In this document: piece by piece, positions 55,108-64,000 of the stretch
How positions within the stretch are numbered: the stretch's first letter is position 1
Layout: each line of letters starts with the position of its first letter
IMG/VR virus record: IMGVR_UViG_3300042397_002774
Coordinates: 1-64,000 of that record
Source: a virus
Reading direction: 5' to 3' (one strand)
DNA: 64,000 nt
Program-made: the position numbers and the translations under genes
Notes under the pieces: model-generated
Database searches by the model: none
What the model was told of the DNA's origin: nothing
The model's input: the letters and a program-made list of their open reading frames with translations, nothing else

Positions 55108-56490
55108 CTATTGGTTTTTACTAAGCTCAAAAAACTTCTGTTGAAGATAATCTCTGTCGTCATTATTAACGCTACTGTATTGATTTACAGGTTTAGAGTC
55201 ATCTTCATCATCATCGTCTAATGGTGTTTCGTATATATCTATTTTTCCGTTTGATGTATCTATTTTGGAACCAAATGTTAATCCGTCAGCACCATATCTA
55301 TTTTTCATGACGTGCCAACGTCCTGTTCCGTTTACTTTATCTTTTCTTCCTCTAGCTAGAGATAAAATAATATCTCCAATCATAATCTTTTCATACGATC
55401 CTGCTGCATTATCACCTTCAATAATACTACTTTTAGCAGCACCTCTATTTGCTTGTGAAGGGGATATAACTGGTATTCCTAGTTCCTTAGCTAATGCTTT
55501 AGCTCCAACATAAACATCATCAATTTCTTCCTTACGTTCTCCATTTCTAGAACGAGATGAACTCTTAACATAATCAAGATAATCAATAATGATTAAATCT
55601 GGTTTGAAACCATGTTGCATTTCTAATTGTTGGAGATGAGCCTGAATTGTATCGAATGATGCTCTTTTAGGTGGGTATTCTTTAATAACAACTTTACCTC
55701 TAACTTTACTAATAGTTTCTTCAACTTTAGCTCTATTTTTATCCAAAGTATCAACAGGAATACCTGTAAATACAGCATCATATCTTTTACCTACGTAACC
55801 TTCAGCTAATTCAAGTGAATAGTGTACTACATTATACCCCATAGCAGCAGCATAAGCTCCCATATCAATAACAGCCCATGATTTACCACCCCCAGGATTA
55901 CCAAATACTAGTACTAAATCACCTTTACCCATTCCCCCCTGAGTTAGACTATTGAATACAGGCCAAGGGAAAGGTATTGCATTTCTATCATCTATTCTGT
56001 ATCTTGATTCAATATCTTTATCATATTCATGACCAATATTTTTATCTTCACCTGCTTTTAGAGCATTATTCATTAGTGTTTTAATACTATCATAATCACC
56101 CATTCCAAGCAAGTCAACAGAAGTCATGATTGCTTTCTTTACTTGTTGGTTTTTACAAAAATTAGTAAATTCATTTTCTACCCACTCTAAATCATTGGCT
56201 TGGGATTCTTTATAAGCCTCTCTTAGCCCCTCAGTAATAGCAATTTTTAAAACATCATTATCAACTTTTTTTACTTCAGTAGATAGTACCTCCATTGTTG
56301 GTACTGTATGATACTTAGAAAAATATGATTGTATTTCTTTAATAACCCATTGATTGGCTTGATTTTCGAAATATTCTTTTTCTAAAGAATCAGACACATT
56401 TACTAAGAAATTTTTCTGTGTTAATAGTGCTCCAATTACTTTCGTTTGAAACTGAGGTCCGTATGCTTGTAATTTTTGTAATGTTGTCAT
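55108..56490 (-). CDS. gp41: Replicative DnaB-type helicase, gp41-like, 460 aa
   Basis: RecA-fold helicase: GGMGKGDLVLVFGNPGGGKS (Walker A 197-204), IIIDYLDYVKSS (Walker B, about 295), then SQANRGAA and the LARGRKDK arginine region. N-terminal helical domain 1-150. The acidic linker near 425 (DDDDEDDSK) and a final helix could contact partners. Length matches T4 gp41 (475 aa). Confidence 0.9.
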   Translation of the reverse strand: MTTLQKLQAYGPQFQTKVIGALLTQKNFLVNVSDSLEKEYFENQANQWVIKEIQSYFSKYHTVPTMEVLSTEVKKVDNDVLKIAITEGLREAYKESQANDLEWVENEFTNFCKNQQVKKAIMTSVDLLGMGDYDSIKTLMNNALKAGEDKNIGHEYDKDIESRYRIDDRNAIPFPWPVFNSLTQGGMGKGDLVLVFGNPGGGKSWAVIDMGAYAAAMGYNVVHYSLELAEGYVGKRYDAVFTGIPVDTLDKNRAKVEETISKVRGKVVIKEYPPKRASFDTIQAHLQQLEMQHGFKPDLIIIDYLDYVKSSSRSRNGERKEEIDDVYVGAKALAKELGIPVISPSQANRGAAKSSIIEGDNAAGSYEKIMIGDIILSLARGRKDKVNGTGRWHVMKNRYGADGLTFGSKIDTSNGKIDIYETPLDDDDEDDSKPVNQYSSVNNDDRDYLQQKFFELSKNQ

Positions 56491-56502
56491 AACTTTTTAA
56501 AT

Positions 56503-57531
56503 TTAATTAAGAGAATTTAAGTAACCAAAAACTTCTGTAAGCCAATTATCTACATTCGGTATTGATTCTCCCAATTTATCATTTACATATATTTGGTGAA
56601 ATAGATACTTATTTAATTCATATGAATCGTTAAAAGCATCTTTTACCAATTGTTTATTTTCAGGTGATAAGAAACTTCCATCTAGAGACATTAATTTTCT
56701 ATTAATTTCTAGTTGATGTCTTCTTTCTACTACTGATAGATATAATTTGTTTTCATCTATTTTATTAGCAGATGACTCAATAATATCATTTAATTCAATT
56801 TTATTCTCACTGATTAATTCAGGGAATAATTTAAGTAACTTAACAGGCCCTAAACCAGTAATCCCAGGAATATTATCAGATTGATCACCCATCAATATCT
56901 TGTAGTTAAGAAAATTATAACTACTAACACCGAATTCTTCTAATACATCTTTTGGTTTGTATACTTTCTTTTTAACTGGAGAATATACTTGTACTTTGTT
57001 TGAGATTAATTGTAAGAAATCTTTGTCCGCAGACATGATTGTTACACTTGTTGTCTCATTATACGCCTGGAATTTATTTGATAAATAACCAATAATATCA
57101 TCTGCTTCCAAACCATCAATACTAATAACAGTAACTGGAAGGCATTTAAGATACTGAATCAATCTTGCCATCTGATTGTTTATACTCTCTGTTTCTTCTT
57201 CTTTTGAAGAGAAAATAGAATAATTTGTCATGCGATTAACATGACGATTTGCTTTATACTCAGGGTATAAGTTTCTTCTAGCATTCGAACCACCAACACC
57301 ATCAAATACAATTATCACTTTGGTTGGATTAAGCATTTTGATTGCATAACCAATTGATTTTAAAAACCCAGTTAGACCACCAATGTGGTGGCCATTTGGG
57401 TTAATGTGATTAATCATAGTAAACGACCTCAAGAATGTATTGAGGCCGTCTATGATTAAAATTGAGTCTAATTGTGTCCTAGTGTCTGGTTGAATACTTG
57501 AGATTAGATCAAAGTATTTATTCTTGGACAT
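56503..57531 (-). CDS. rnh: 5'-3' exonuclease / RNase H-type nuclease, 342 aa
   Basis: Flap/PIN-type metal motifs: LIIDGLNTFLRSF, VIIVFDGVGGSNARRNLYPEYKANR, GLEADDIIGYL, IMSADKDFLQLI, and MGDQSDNIPGITGLGPV (H3TH). This is the T4 RNase H/Pol I 5'-nuclease family that removes RNA primers. Overlaps uvsX by 14 bases. Confidence 0.88.
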   Translation of the reverse strand: MSKNKYFDLISSIQPDTRTQLDSILIIDGLNTFLRSFTMINHINPNGHHIGGLTGFLKSIGYAIKMLNPTKVIIVFDGVGGSNARRNLYPEYKANRHVNRMTNYSIFSSKEEETESINNQMARLIQYLKCLPVTVISIDGLEADDIIGYLSNKFQAYNETTSVTIMSADKDFLQLISNKVQVYSPVKKKVYKPKDVLEEFGVSSYNFLNYKILMGDQSDNIPGITGLGPVKLLKLFPELISENKIELNDIIESSANKIDENKLYLSVVERRHQLEINRKLMSLDGSFLSPENKQLVKDAFNDSYELNKYLFHQIYVNDKLGESIPNVDNWLTEVFGYLNSLN

Positions 57532-58609
57532 CTACTAAGTTTATTTCTTTAAAATTTTCTTCCATTTCATCCTCTTCAACAATATCAAAATCAGCTGATC
57601 CTAGAATTTGGAGCCATTCATTTGAATGTTCTTTTTTATAGTTATCAATTGCTTTTTTATCATCAGGGATGAAACCATGAACTGTCATTGTAACAGTACC
57701 CTTTGTTTGCACTCCAGTAACGTGATTTTTATCAGCAGATATCTTAGTACGTTTAGCAAATTCAACGTCTTTACCATCTTTAGTTGCTTTAATTTTGCTA
57801 GTACCACTGTTTGATACATTACCAAAAGTAATTACAAAAGATGAATCAAAGAACATTGTATCACCACCTTTATTTTTCAACTTAGGTTGTTCCATAGGTG
57901 AATTTGGTTTTGCAACCCACACCTTATTAACTGCTACAAATGTATTTGTATACGGTTGATTTTCTTTACGAGATAAGATAATCTTTTGGTTGATAAAGTT
58001 ACCAAATGTTTGAGACATTGCTCCAGCATTCCACTCATTGTTATTTTTATTTGATTCAACAGATAATCTACAAGGAATTGATCCTACTGAGTCCCACAGG
58101 AATAGTAGATCAAATGGTAATTTTCCTGCTGCTTGTTCACTTAACAAATCAGCTACGAAAGCACCTACATCTTCAATTGTGTTTAATGAACCTCTATCTA
58201 CATAAAGGAAAAAACCTTTATAATCAATAACTTCACCTGTTTCAGGATCAGCTACAGATGTTAGTTCAAAACCCATTTGTACAGCATGTTCCCAATTCCA
58301 TTTCATCTCTGTGATGATGAAAACTGGTAGTACGCCCATTTTTTGTGCAGATACTGCTGCTTCAAGCATTGCCGTTGTTTTACCTGTATCTGAATGGCCA
58401 CGTAACAGGGTTATATGGCCCATTGGAATACCAGGAATAGATAATACGTCTTGGAATGCTTTTGAAAGCGGGATCCACCTTTGTGGTTTAAATTTAACAG
58501 ATTGATCTAAGAATTTAGATTTCTTAAACGCATCAATGTTAAATGATTTCTTTAACGATTCGGATACAACCGTCGTTAAACTGTCTTTACTTTTAGCCAT
58601 TTTAGCCAT
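57518..58609 (-). CDS. uvsX: UvsX/RecA-type recombinase, 363 aa
   Basis: LLRGHSDTGKTTAMLEAA (Walker A 71-79), LLFLWDSVGSIPCR (Walker B), QTFGNFINQKIILSR (L2-type region), and an acidic C-terminus (EEDEMEENFKEI). Forms filaments on ssDNA with gp32, encoded just upstream. Start MAKMAK or Met4. Confidence 0.92.
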   Translation of the reverse strand: MAKMAKSKDSLTTVVSESLKKSFNIDAFKKSKFLDQSVKFKPQRWIPLSKAFQDVLSIPGIPMGHITLLRGHSDTGKTTAMLEAAVSAQKMGVLPVFIITEMKWNWEHAVQMGFELTSVADPETGEVIDYKGFFLYVDRGSLNTIEDVGAFVADLLSEQAAGKLPFDLLFLWDSVGSIPCRLSVESNKNNNEWNAGAMSQTFGNFINQKIILSRKENQPYTNTFVAVNKVWVAKPNSPMEQPKLKNKGGDTMFFDSSFVITFGNVSNSGTSKIKATKDGKDVEFAKRTKISADKNHVTGVQTKGTVTMTVHGFIPDDKKAIDNYKKEHSNEWLQILGSADFDIVEEDEMEENFKEINLVDVQE

Positions 58610-58615
58610 TATTTA

Positions 58616-59434
58616 TTAATCATTAAATAGTGAATCAAACTTATCAGTTGCTGTTGCTCTTGGTTTTACATCCAAAGAGTAAGGTTGGATTGGAGAATTG
58701 AGTTCTTTCAAGAAATCATCTTCCTCATCCACAATTGATGTTGGAGTTGCTTCCGGAGTTGATTCATCTTCAGGAGATAGCCACTTCTGCAATATATCTT
58801 TTAATGCATCATAAGTGTACTTTCGATTAATAGATAAGATGTCGGGTTGTTCTTCTAATGATTTAGTTACAAGTGCAGCATCATCAGAAATCGGGGTGGA
58901 TTTTGGTTTTGGTCTTAAAGTACATTTAATACCTTTTCTACCAGCAATTACATCTTCAATTGCTTCAACTGTAAAATCACGACCATCTGTAATGTCTGTA
59001 AAATCACCGTAATCTTCATCACTAGCAATACCCATTAATTGGTCATTAACTAATTTACCAACTTCCCATAGACGTACACCTTGACTCTCTTCACCGCGAA
59101 CGATTACTGGAGCAAAATAGCGTGTTTTAGGAGAAATTTTGTTGGCTAGAGTCCAATCATCTTTATCAGATGATTTACGTAGTTTCTTAGCAAAATCTGT
59201 GATTGGGTCTTCTTCACCCCAGTTACTTAGTGCTAAGATTGGTCCTTTTGAAAAACCATAGTGCATTTGAACTTCGCGCAATGGCCACTCTTTTCTAAAA
59301 GTGTTTGGGACGATTCTGATCTGGTGTTTACCTGCTTTTGGTTTCCAGAAAATTTTAGTGTAGTCGATTTTTTCACGACCTGCGCCTTTGTTGGCGTTCG
59401 CTTCAAGCTTTTGCTTGACAAAACTTAAATCCAT
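58616..59434 (-). CDS. gp32: ssDNA-binding protein, gp32-like, 272 aa
   Basis: DYTKIFWKPKAGKHQIRIVPN and LRPKPKSTPISDDAALV flank a beta-barrel core like T4-type gp32. The zinc-binding His/Cys set of T4 gp32 is absent: no Cys pair is visible. The C-terminal third is acidic and Ser/Pro-rich, ending FDSLFND, the protein-contact tail. Located next to uvsX. Confidence 0.8.
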   Translation of the reverse strand: MDLSFVKQKLEANANKGAGREKIDYTKIFWKPKAGKHQIRIVPNTFRKEWPLREVQMHYGFSKGPILALSNWGEEDPITDFAKKLRKSSDKDDWTLANKISPKTRYFAPVIVRGEESQGVRLWEVGKLVNDQLMGIASDEDYGDFTDITDGRDFTVEAIEDVIAGRKGIKCTLRPKPKSTPISDDAALVTKSLEEQPDILSINRKYTYDALKDILQKWLSPEDESTPEATPTSIVDEEDDFLKELNSPIQPYSLDVKPRATATDKFDSLFND

Positions 59435-59499
59435 ATTGTTTTTGTTTTAATTGTAAGTCGTTCTATGAACGGAATATATTGTGAATCTATGATTCTAAA

Positions 59500-59513
59500 T
59501 TTGGCCCTCCAAA
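59500..59513 (-). terminator. Short hairpin after the 138-aa gene
   Basis: TTTGG/CCAAA 5-bp stem, 4-base loop, abutting the stop codon; weak as a terminator on its own but matches the pattern of stop-adjacent hairpins elsewhere in the window. Confidence 0.3.
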
Positions 59514-59930
59514 CTATTTGTTGAAGTCTATTATCCTATGGATTGCTGTATCTAATCTACGTAGGTCAGGACCATCCGTTAATAAAATACAATTTTTATA
59601 GTCATTCCAATTTACGATAAAGTTCTTGTCCATCACACCATTATTTAAAGTTCTTATTAAAGTATTAAGAGCATTAATGGTGTATAATGTATTTGATTCT
59701 TTTTTACGATGTAATAAGATAGTATTGGCCATCGGTGCATCTTGTACGTTGCCCGAGTCAATATTATAAGTACACATCAATTCTTCGCTTTGTGGAGATT
59801 CAAGAATGAATATCTTATTGAAAAGAATAGCGTAACGACGATTGATTGTGTTAACTGTATTTTCCAAATCCAATGGAGTTGTAAATGTACAGAATAATTT
59901 GTTCAAGTCTAATTCGTTTAATTGTTCCAT
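59514..59930 (-). CDS. Hypothetical protein, 138 aa
   Basis: Not recognised. Mixed alpha/beta (LFNKIFILESPQSEELMCTYNIDSG; YTINALNTLIRTLNNG), ending HRIIDFNK. Placed between gp32 and the polymerase-like gene, so a replication role is possible. Confidence 0.6.
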   Translation of the reverse strand: MEQLNELDLNKLFCTFTTPLDLENTVNTINRRYAILFNKIFILESPQSEELMCTYNIDSGNVQDAPMANTILLHRKKESNTLYTINALNTLIRTLNNGVMDKNFIVNWNDYKNCILLTDGPDLRRLDTAIHRIIDFNK

Positions 59931-59939
59931 AATAAATAT

Positions 59940-61229
59940 TTATATTTTCCCCAAACCGTGGTACGATTGGCCTTGTTTAATGGTTACCGGATATTTTAAT
60001 GTATTTATTATATCCGAAATTAATTCTTTATCTTCTTCACTATAATCAAATAAGAAAGCATCATAAGTATACAATACTAATTTTGTTTTTTTACCTTCTA
60101 ATTTACTTAATACTAATCTTAGTAATTCAACATTAGTTGATGTTTCTTTACTTTGAACTATGTAATTAAATAACTTTGATCGAGTCATATCAGCGTCAGG
60201 CATAAATATCTTATTATCTGTCGCTAAGTATTTTCCATATTGGTAAGTATCCCACATACCATCTATGTAAGATAATACTTTTTCAAAAAATGGTTTTGAT
60301 TGATATTCAGACCAAACACCACCATATAATTGCTTAAATGTTAGTTCTTTAGCTTCTTGTTGTGTTACACCTAATATTTCACCTAGATATTCATATGTGT
60401 TTCTATCTTTAGGAAAATTAAATCCAACTAATTCACCAATTAATCGTGGATGATAACCCTGGAAATCAATTTCAATGAATTTATCATTTTCTGATTTAAA
60501 ACAGGCGCGTTCACCATCATCTTTATTTAATGCTGCGAAATTAATGCTATTAAATGTATTAGATGGGCGTGAAGTTGTGGTATATAGATTATATTGAGTG
60601 TATATTCTACTGCGATTTAAATTAAATTGTGGGTTGGTTAATTTCCCATTGTAATAATCAATAAAGCAGTTTTTATCGACCATTATGCCGTTTTTTTCAA
60701 TATGATAAAATACATCTGATGTGTAGAAATTTTGGAATTGGAATGGTGTATCACCTAGTGTGGGTTGTTTAATGATAGGTAATACCATATCAAATATAGT
60801 TTCACACATTTCATAATGTTTACTAATTGGTATTAGGCAGTTAACATTAGGTAATGAATAGTATTTACTATAATAATAATTAATACAGGTATTGTCCAAT
60901 GACTTGATATCAACTTGTTCAATAAAGTTTACATCATATAATTTATCAGACAATGGATATAAGTAATGTAATGCTTTTTTCTTATCTAATGTCCATAACT
61001 TATCAGTGTTGTTTAATAACCAATCAGTTAGTTCTGGTTTGTCTATACCAAATGATTCATTGTGATTTAAACAAAATATGTATCCCTTTTTATCCTTAAG
61101 TGGCCTAAGATATATTAAACTTAACTCAGTAAGAGATGGATGGAAATTGTCATTGAATGGGATGAACCGAATGAAGCAATCTCCAAATGCGCGAGGCAAT
61201 TGCGATGATTTTTCAACAATATAAAACAT
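59940..61229 (-). CDS. Divergent family-A DNA-polymerase-like protein, 429 aa
   Basis: The C-terminal 250 residues resemble a Pol I palm/finger core: NLYTTTSRPSNTFNSINFAAL (template/primer T-x-R motif), EIDFQGYHPRLIGELV (motif A, DYSQIELR equivalent with Asp), ELTFKQLYGG (motif B remnant of K-x-YG), and LVLYTYDAFLFD (motif C, HDE replaced by YDA). The N-terminal 180 residues show no 3'-5' exonuclease motif. As a family B replicase is already encoded, this could be a repair, primer-extension or priming factor. Catalysis is uncertain because of motif C. Confidence 0.55.
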   Translation of the reverse strand: MFYIVEKSSQLPRAFGDCFIRFIPFNDNFHPSLTELSLIYLRPLKDKKGYIFCLNHNESFGIDKPELTDWLLNNTDKLWTLDKKKALHYLYPLSDKLYDVNFIEQVDIKSLDNTCINYYYSKYYSLPNVNCLIPISKHYEMCETIFDMVLPIIKQPTLGDTPFQFQNFYTSDVFYHIEKNGIMVDKNCFIDYYNGKLTNPQFNLNRSRIYTQYNLYTTTSRPSNTFNSINFAALNKDDGERACFKSENDKFIEIDFQGYHPRLIGELVGFNFPKDRNTYEYLGEILGVTQQEAKELTFKQLYGGVWSEYQSKPFFEKVLSYIDGMWDTYQYGKYLATDNKIFMPDADMTRSKLFNYIVQSKETSTNVELLRLVLSKLEGKKTKLVLYTYDAFLFDYSEEDKELISDIINTLKYPVTIKQGQSYHGLGKI

Positions 61230-61272
61230 AACCTTTTTTTTGTAGACTTAAATGTAATATAAAAACTTTGAC

Positions 61273-61767
61273 TTAAAAAGTTTCTTCTTGAAGATAAAGT
61301 TTTATTCCAGGCATTTTTTTATCGGCCTGTTCTACTTCATCTATGTTAAAAGTTCCCCCTTTTCTAAAACCTCCTGTTACATCACAATTTAATACTACTG
61401 TTTGGTATAAAGGATTATTTTTAACAGAATTATAAGTATCAATATTTATTTCTTTTATATAAACAGGAATAGTATGGATGTATTTAATAAAATATCTTAA
61501 CACAAACTTTTCATCAGTTGATATATTCCCTTCTTCATTTTCTTCAGAAATAACATCATTTAAATTAAAATAATATCCATTTATTTTATTATTTTCAACT
61601 AAACTAGATGCTAGTATTAACTGTTTTGATCTTCCTGTATATACTTTTCCAGGATATGCTTTGCCCTTCACTTCACAATAATATCCTGTATAGGGATTAT
61701 AATTAGAATCTAAATATTTTTCCCCTGATGTATAATTTACTTTTGCTATATTTTTAGGTGCTCTCAT
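61273..61767 (-). CDS. Hypothetical protein, 164 aa
   Basis: Not recognised. SGEKYLDSNYNPYTGYYCEVKGKAYPGKVYTGRSKQLILAS has repeated Y-x-G turns seen in small proteins near tail genes of Bacteroidetes phages, by my recollection. Beta-rich C-terminus. Overlaps the amidase gene by one base, suggesting a structural or lysis function. Confidence 0.6.
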   Translation of the reverse strand: MRAPKNIAKVNYTSGEKYLDSNYNPYTGYYCEVKGKAYPGKVYTGRSKQLILASSLVENNKINGYYFNLNDVISEENEEGNISTDEKFVLRYFIKYIHTIPVYIKEINIDTYNSVKNNPLYQTVVLNCDVTGGFRKGGTFNIDEVEQADKKMPGIKLYLQEETF

Positions 61768-64000
61768 TATAAATTTTTAAGTATATAATCTTTAATTGTT
61801 TTACCTTCATTAGCAGCTTTATCAGTTGAAAGTTCACCATGTCCGAAAATTTGGTTCTTTTTAAATCCTAAAAATTGTATAAGACGAGCGGCTGCTATTA
61901 CTTGAACAGGTAGTACATCTGCATCATTCTTTGCTACTACCTCTACTCCTATTGATTTACCGTTATAGTTTCCAGCATGCCATCCTTTAGCTCCATCTGG
62001 CATAAATCTATAAATTCCTCCATTCCTTCCAATTACATATTGTGCTGGTAAGCCTCTGTCATAGAAAGTTCTATATGTGTGTATTGAGCCTTCACGTCCG
62101 TCTCTTCCATCACCACCTGCTGTATGGTGAACAACAAATATTGTTGGAGGAGAGGAAATAGTACCTAAATTAAATCTATTTAATTTTGTATCATCAATAA
62201 TTCCCGCTTCTGTCAATATTGGGATTTTTTGTTTTGATAAATCTATATCTGATGTTCCTTTTGTAAAGGTGTATTTTGGATAGTATTTAGAGAAATTTTG
62301 AGTTGATACTGCTTCTCCTACTTTAACTAAAGTCCCTCCTTCTGCATTTTTTACATTTTCTTTCCATGTTCCAGTACCATCTGTGTAGTTAGAACTTCTT
62401 AATCCCCCACCACCATTTCTAACTTTAGCAGTAGCACTAGTAACTCTACTTCCTTGTAAAGTAACATCAAATAAATCTACTTCTTCACCATCTGGGTCTT
62501 CTAGAATAATTGTTTGTCCCTCTAATTTAGTTGTCCAACCACTGTCATTAATTGTATGTCCTATACCTGTTAAAATATATCCTAATCTTCTACCAACTTC
62601 ACCATCAGTTTTATATCCTTTAGGAAGTAAATCTGGGTGGATATTAAACATATGTCCTATAATTAGATTTGATATACCATCTATTTCTAATGATAGTTTT
62701 GTTGGGATAATTGCTTTAAATTTAATTGGATTTGCAGACAATGCTCTAAAAATTGCTATAACATCTCTAAGAGCACCTTCATATTTAGATGCTTCAGTTA
62801 CTTCAAAATCTGCTTCAAAATCACCAATCCAGCTTTTACCCATCCAACTAATAAATTCATATATAGGTAATAAATTAGTTAATAAATTTTCTAATTGAAT
62901 AGCAGTGCTATCATCAGCACTTGTTGTATTCATAGCATTTATTTTTTTCTTTAAACGGTCTTTTACACCTTGGTTAAAACCAACCATAGTATCATTTTCT
63001 AAGCCTAATTGACCACCCCCTGTTTGGGCTCCTATTGCTACGATAGAAGATTGTTCAGAAAATATTTGTGATTCTAATGAATAATTTCTTACAGTAGACC
63101 ACAAACCATTATATTTTCCTGTTGGTTTACCATCTTCTGAATAGAATGTAAATGCATTATTATAAGCATCTGCTTTATTTTGTGTATCTACAAAGTTGAT
63201 GTCTATAATTCTAGCTATATTATCTACAGGATCAACGTGTATATCAAAATTATTTACATTTCCTGTCGCAGTAGATATATCTGCTAGCATTTTCTTTAGA
63301 AAATCATACAGATTAATAGTATTTTTTTCAGTTTTATCTCCTCCTTCTAATCCAGGGTCTTTACTTATTTTTAACAAATAACGTAAACTAACATATATAT
63401 TTCCTATTTGACCTAAACCTGCTTTACAAGCGGCATCGGGAGTGCCACTATCATCAGCTACAGAAAATGGTTTTAAATTATCCATAAATGCAAGAGCATT
63501 TGCGGCACCTTTTTGAGCATCTTTTACTTCTTTTGTTTTTCGCTCTAATTCAATTTGAGCTGTAATTGTTGCTTTTTTAGTTTTAATTATACCTAAATCT
63601 GTTCCTTTTAAATTCTTTAAACCTAAAGAAATACCTTCTATCTCTGATTCTAGAAAAGATGCATCTAGAAAATCATAAAATTGTTCAAATTGATAATAAC
63701 CTTTTCCACCTGTAGATACTTGTGGGGTAATAAACCCATCCTTTTTTTCAACCTTTACTGCTAATTCATATTGTCTTTGCAATTCACGAGCAGCCGAATC
63801 TACATCAATGCCTGCTTTATTACAAGCATCAAAATATCTTGTAAGAGAATCTGCAATAGTTTTTTCATCACTATTATCCTTCACACCCTCAGGTATTACT
63901 GTGTTATTTATTACTATACTAGCAGCAACTTCTACTGTAATTTTGGAGCCTAAAAAATCCATAGTTTTACTTGTACCATCACTATTCTTAACTTGAGGTC
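61767..64000 (-). CDS. Virion-type protein with C-terminal amidase domain (partial)
   Basis: The frame is open to the right window edge upstream of the apparent ATG at 63962 (it continues ...SDGTSKTMDFLGS), so the start is probably outside. The last 125 residues are an N-acetylmuramoyl-L-alanine amidase domain (Amidase_2): FVVHHTAGGDG (zinc His), GRNGGIYRFMPDGAKGWHAGNYNGKSIGVEVV, and FGHGELSTDKAANEG. The long N-terminal part (helical repeats, LLTNLLPIYEFISWMGKSWIG) looks structural. Probably a baseplate or tail-tip lysin that pierces peptidoglycan during injection. Confidence 0.75.
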   Translation of the reverse strand, partial: PQVKNSDGTSKTMDFLGSKITVEVAASIVINNTVIPEGVKDNSDEKTIADSLTRYFDACNKAGIDVDSAARELQRQYELAVKVEKKDGFITPQVSTGGKGYYQFEQFYDFLDASFLESEIEGISLGLKNLKGTDLGIIKTKKATITAQIELERKTKEVKDAQKGAANALAFMDNLKPFSVADDSGTPDAACKAGLGQIGNIYVSLRYLLKISKDPGLEGGDKTEKNTINLYDFLKKMLADISTATGNVNNFDIHVDPVDNIARIIDINFVDTQNKADAYNNAFTFYSEDGKPTGKYNGLWSTVRNYSLESQIFSEQSSIVAIGAQTGGGQLGLENDTMVGFNQGVKDRLKKKINAMNTTSADDSTAIQLENLLTNLLPIYEFISWMGKSWIGDFEADFEVTEASKYEGALRDVIAIFRALSANPIKFKAIIPTKLSLEIDGISNLIIGHMFNIHPDLLPKGYKTDGEVGRRLGYILTGIGHTINDSGWTTKLEGQTIILEDPDGEEVDLFDVTLQGSRVTSATAKVRNGGGGLRSSNYTDGTGTWKENVKNAEGGTLVKVGEAVSTQNFSKYYPKYTFTKGTSDIDLSKQKIPILTEAGIIDDTKLNRFNLGTISSPPTIFVVHHTAGGDGRDGREGSIHTYRTFYDRGLPAQYVIGRNGGIYRFMPDGAKGWHAGNYNGKSIGVEVVAKNDADVLPVQVIAAARLIQFLGFKKNQIFGHGELSTDKAANEGKTIKDYILKNL

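Overview
The window reads as a contiguous part of a large, T4-like (myovirus-type) phage genome that infects a Bacteroidetes host. Every supported gene, tRNA and promoter lies on the minus strand, so transcription runs from high to low coordinates. Three signs point to the host. Promoters have the form TTG-N19-21-TAYMTTYAC, close to the Bacteroidetes primary sigma consensus. Genes start after A/T-rich leaders rather than strong Shine-Dalgarno sites. The exported proteins carry Bacteroidetes-style signal peptides ending in Gln.

Right part (about 36-64 kb): a T4-type replication core. It holds a tail or baseplate protein with an amidase domain (cut by the window edge), a divergent family-A-polymerase-like protein, gp32, UvsX, a 5'-3' exonuclease, a DnaB-type helicase, thioredoxin, NrdB/NrdA, family B polymerase, clamp, clamp loader (gp44 and a gp62-like subunit), and a GroES/GroEL/Hsp20 chaperone block. 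Nested in it is a complete 7-deazaguanine route (FolE, QueD-like, QueE-like, QueC-like) with a DpdA-like transglycosylase, which predicts that phage DNA carries 7-deazaguanine bases. Several of these enzymes have altered metal-binding motifs. No primase is recognisable in the window.

Middle (about 26-36 kb): ClpP-like protease, two GT-A-type and two GT4-type glycosyltransferases, two SAM methyltransferases, a Cas4/RecB-like nuclease, a MazG-like protein and small unknowns. At 24.2-26 kb lies an RNA cluster: tRNA-Glu, -Ser, -Thr, -Met, -Leu, one highly aberrant tRNA-like RNA, and a phage-encoded tmRNA closed by a strong terminator.

Left-centre (about 15.2-24.2 kb): an unusual operon of envelope-type proteins. 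It includes signal-peptide proteins, lipoproteins, two CsgG-like/anchored proteins, a C-type-lectin + dockerin-like + cohesin-like protein and its paralogue, small membrane (holin-like) proteins and a probable outer-membrane beta-barrel on a Ser/Lys/Glu stalk. This is the best candidate for an undescribed system.

Left (1-15 kb): many short, densely packed genes, most unknown, often with their own promoter. Recognisable are an AT-hook protein behind three tandem promoters, an ATP-dependent DNA ligase, a SWIM zinc-finger protein, a DUF932-like protein, S-adenosylmethionine decarboxylase, a secreted DNA/RNA nuclease, a metallophosphoesterase, a nucleotidyltransferase and a possible caspase-fold protein. 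A pseudoknot-forming RNA element sits at 11454-11517. All assignments come from reading sequence motifs; no database search was possible.
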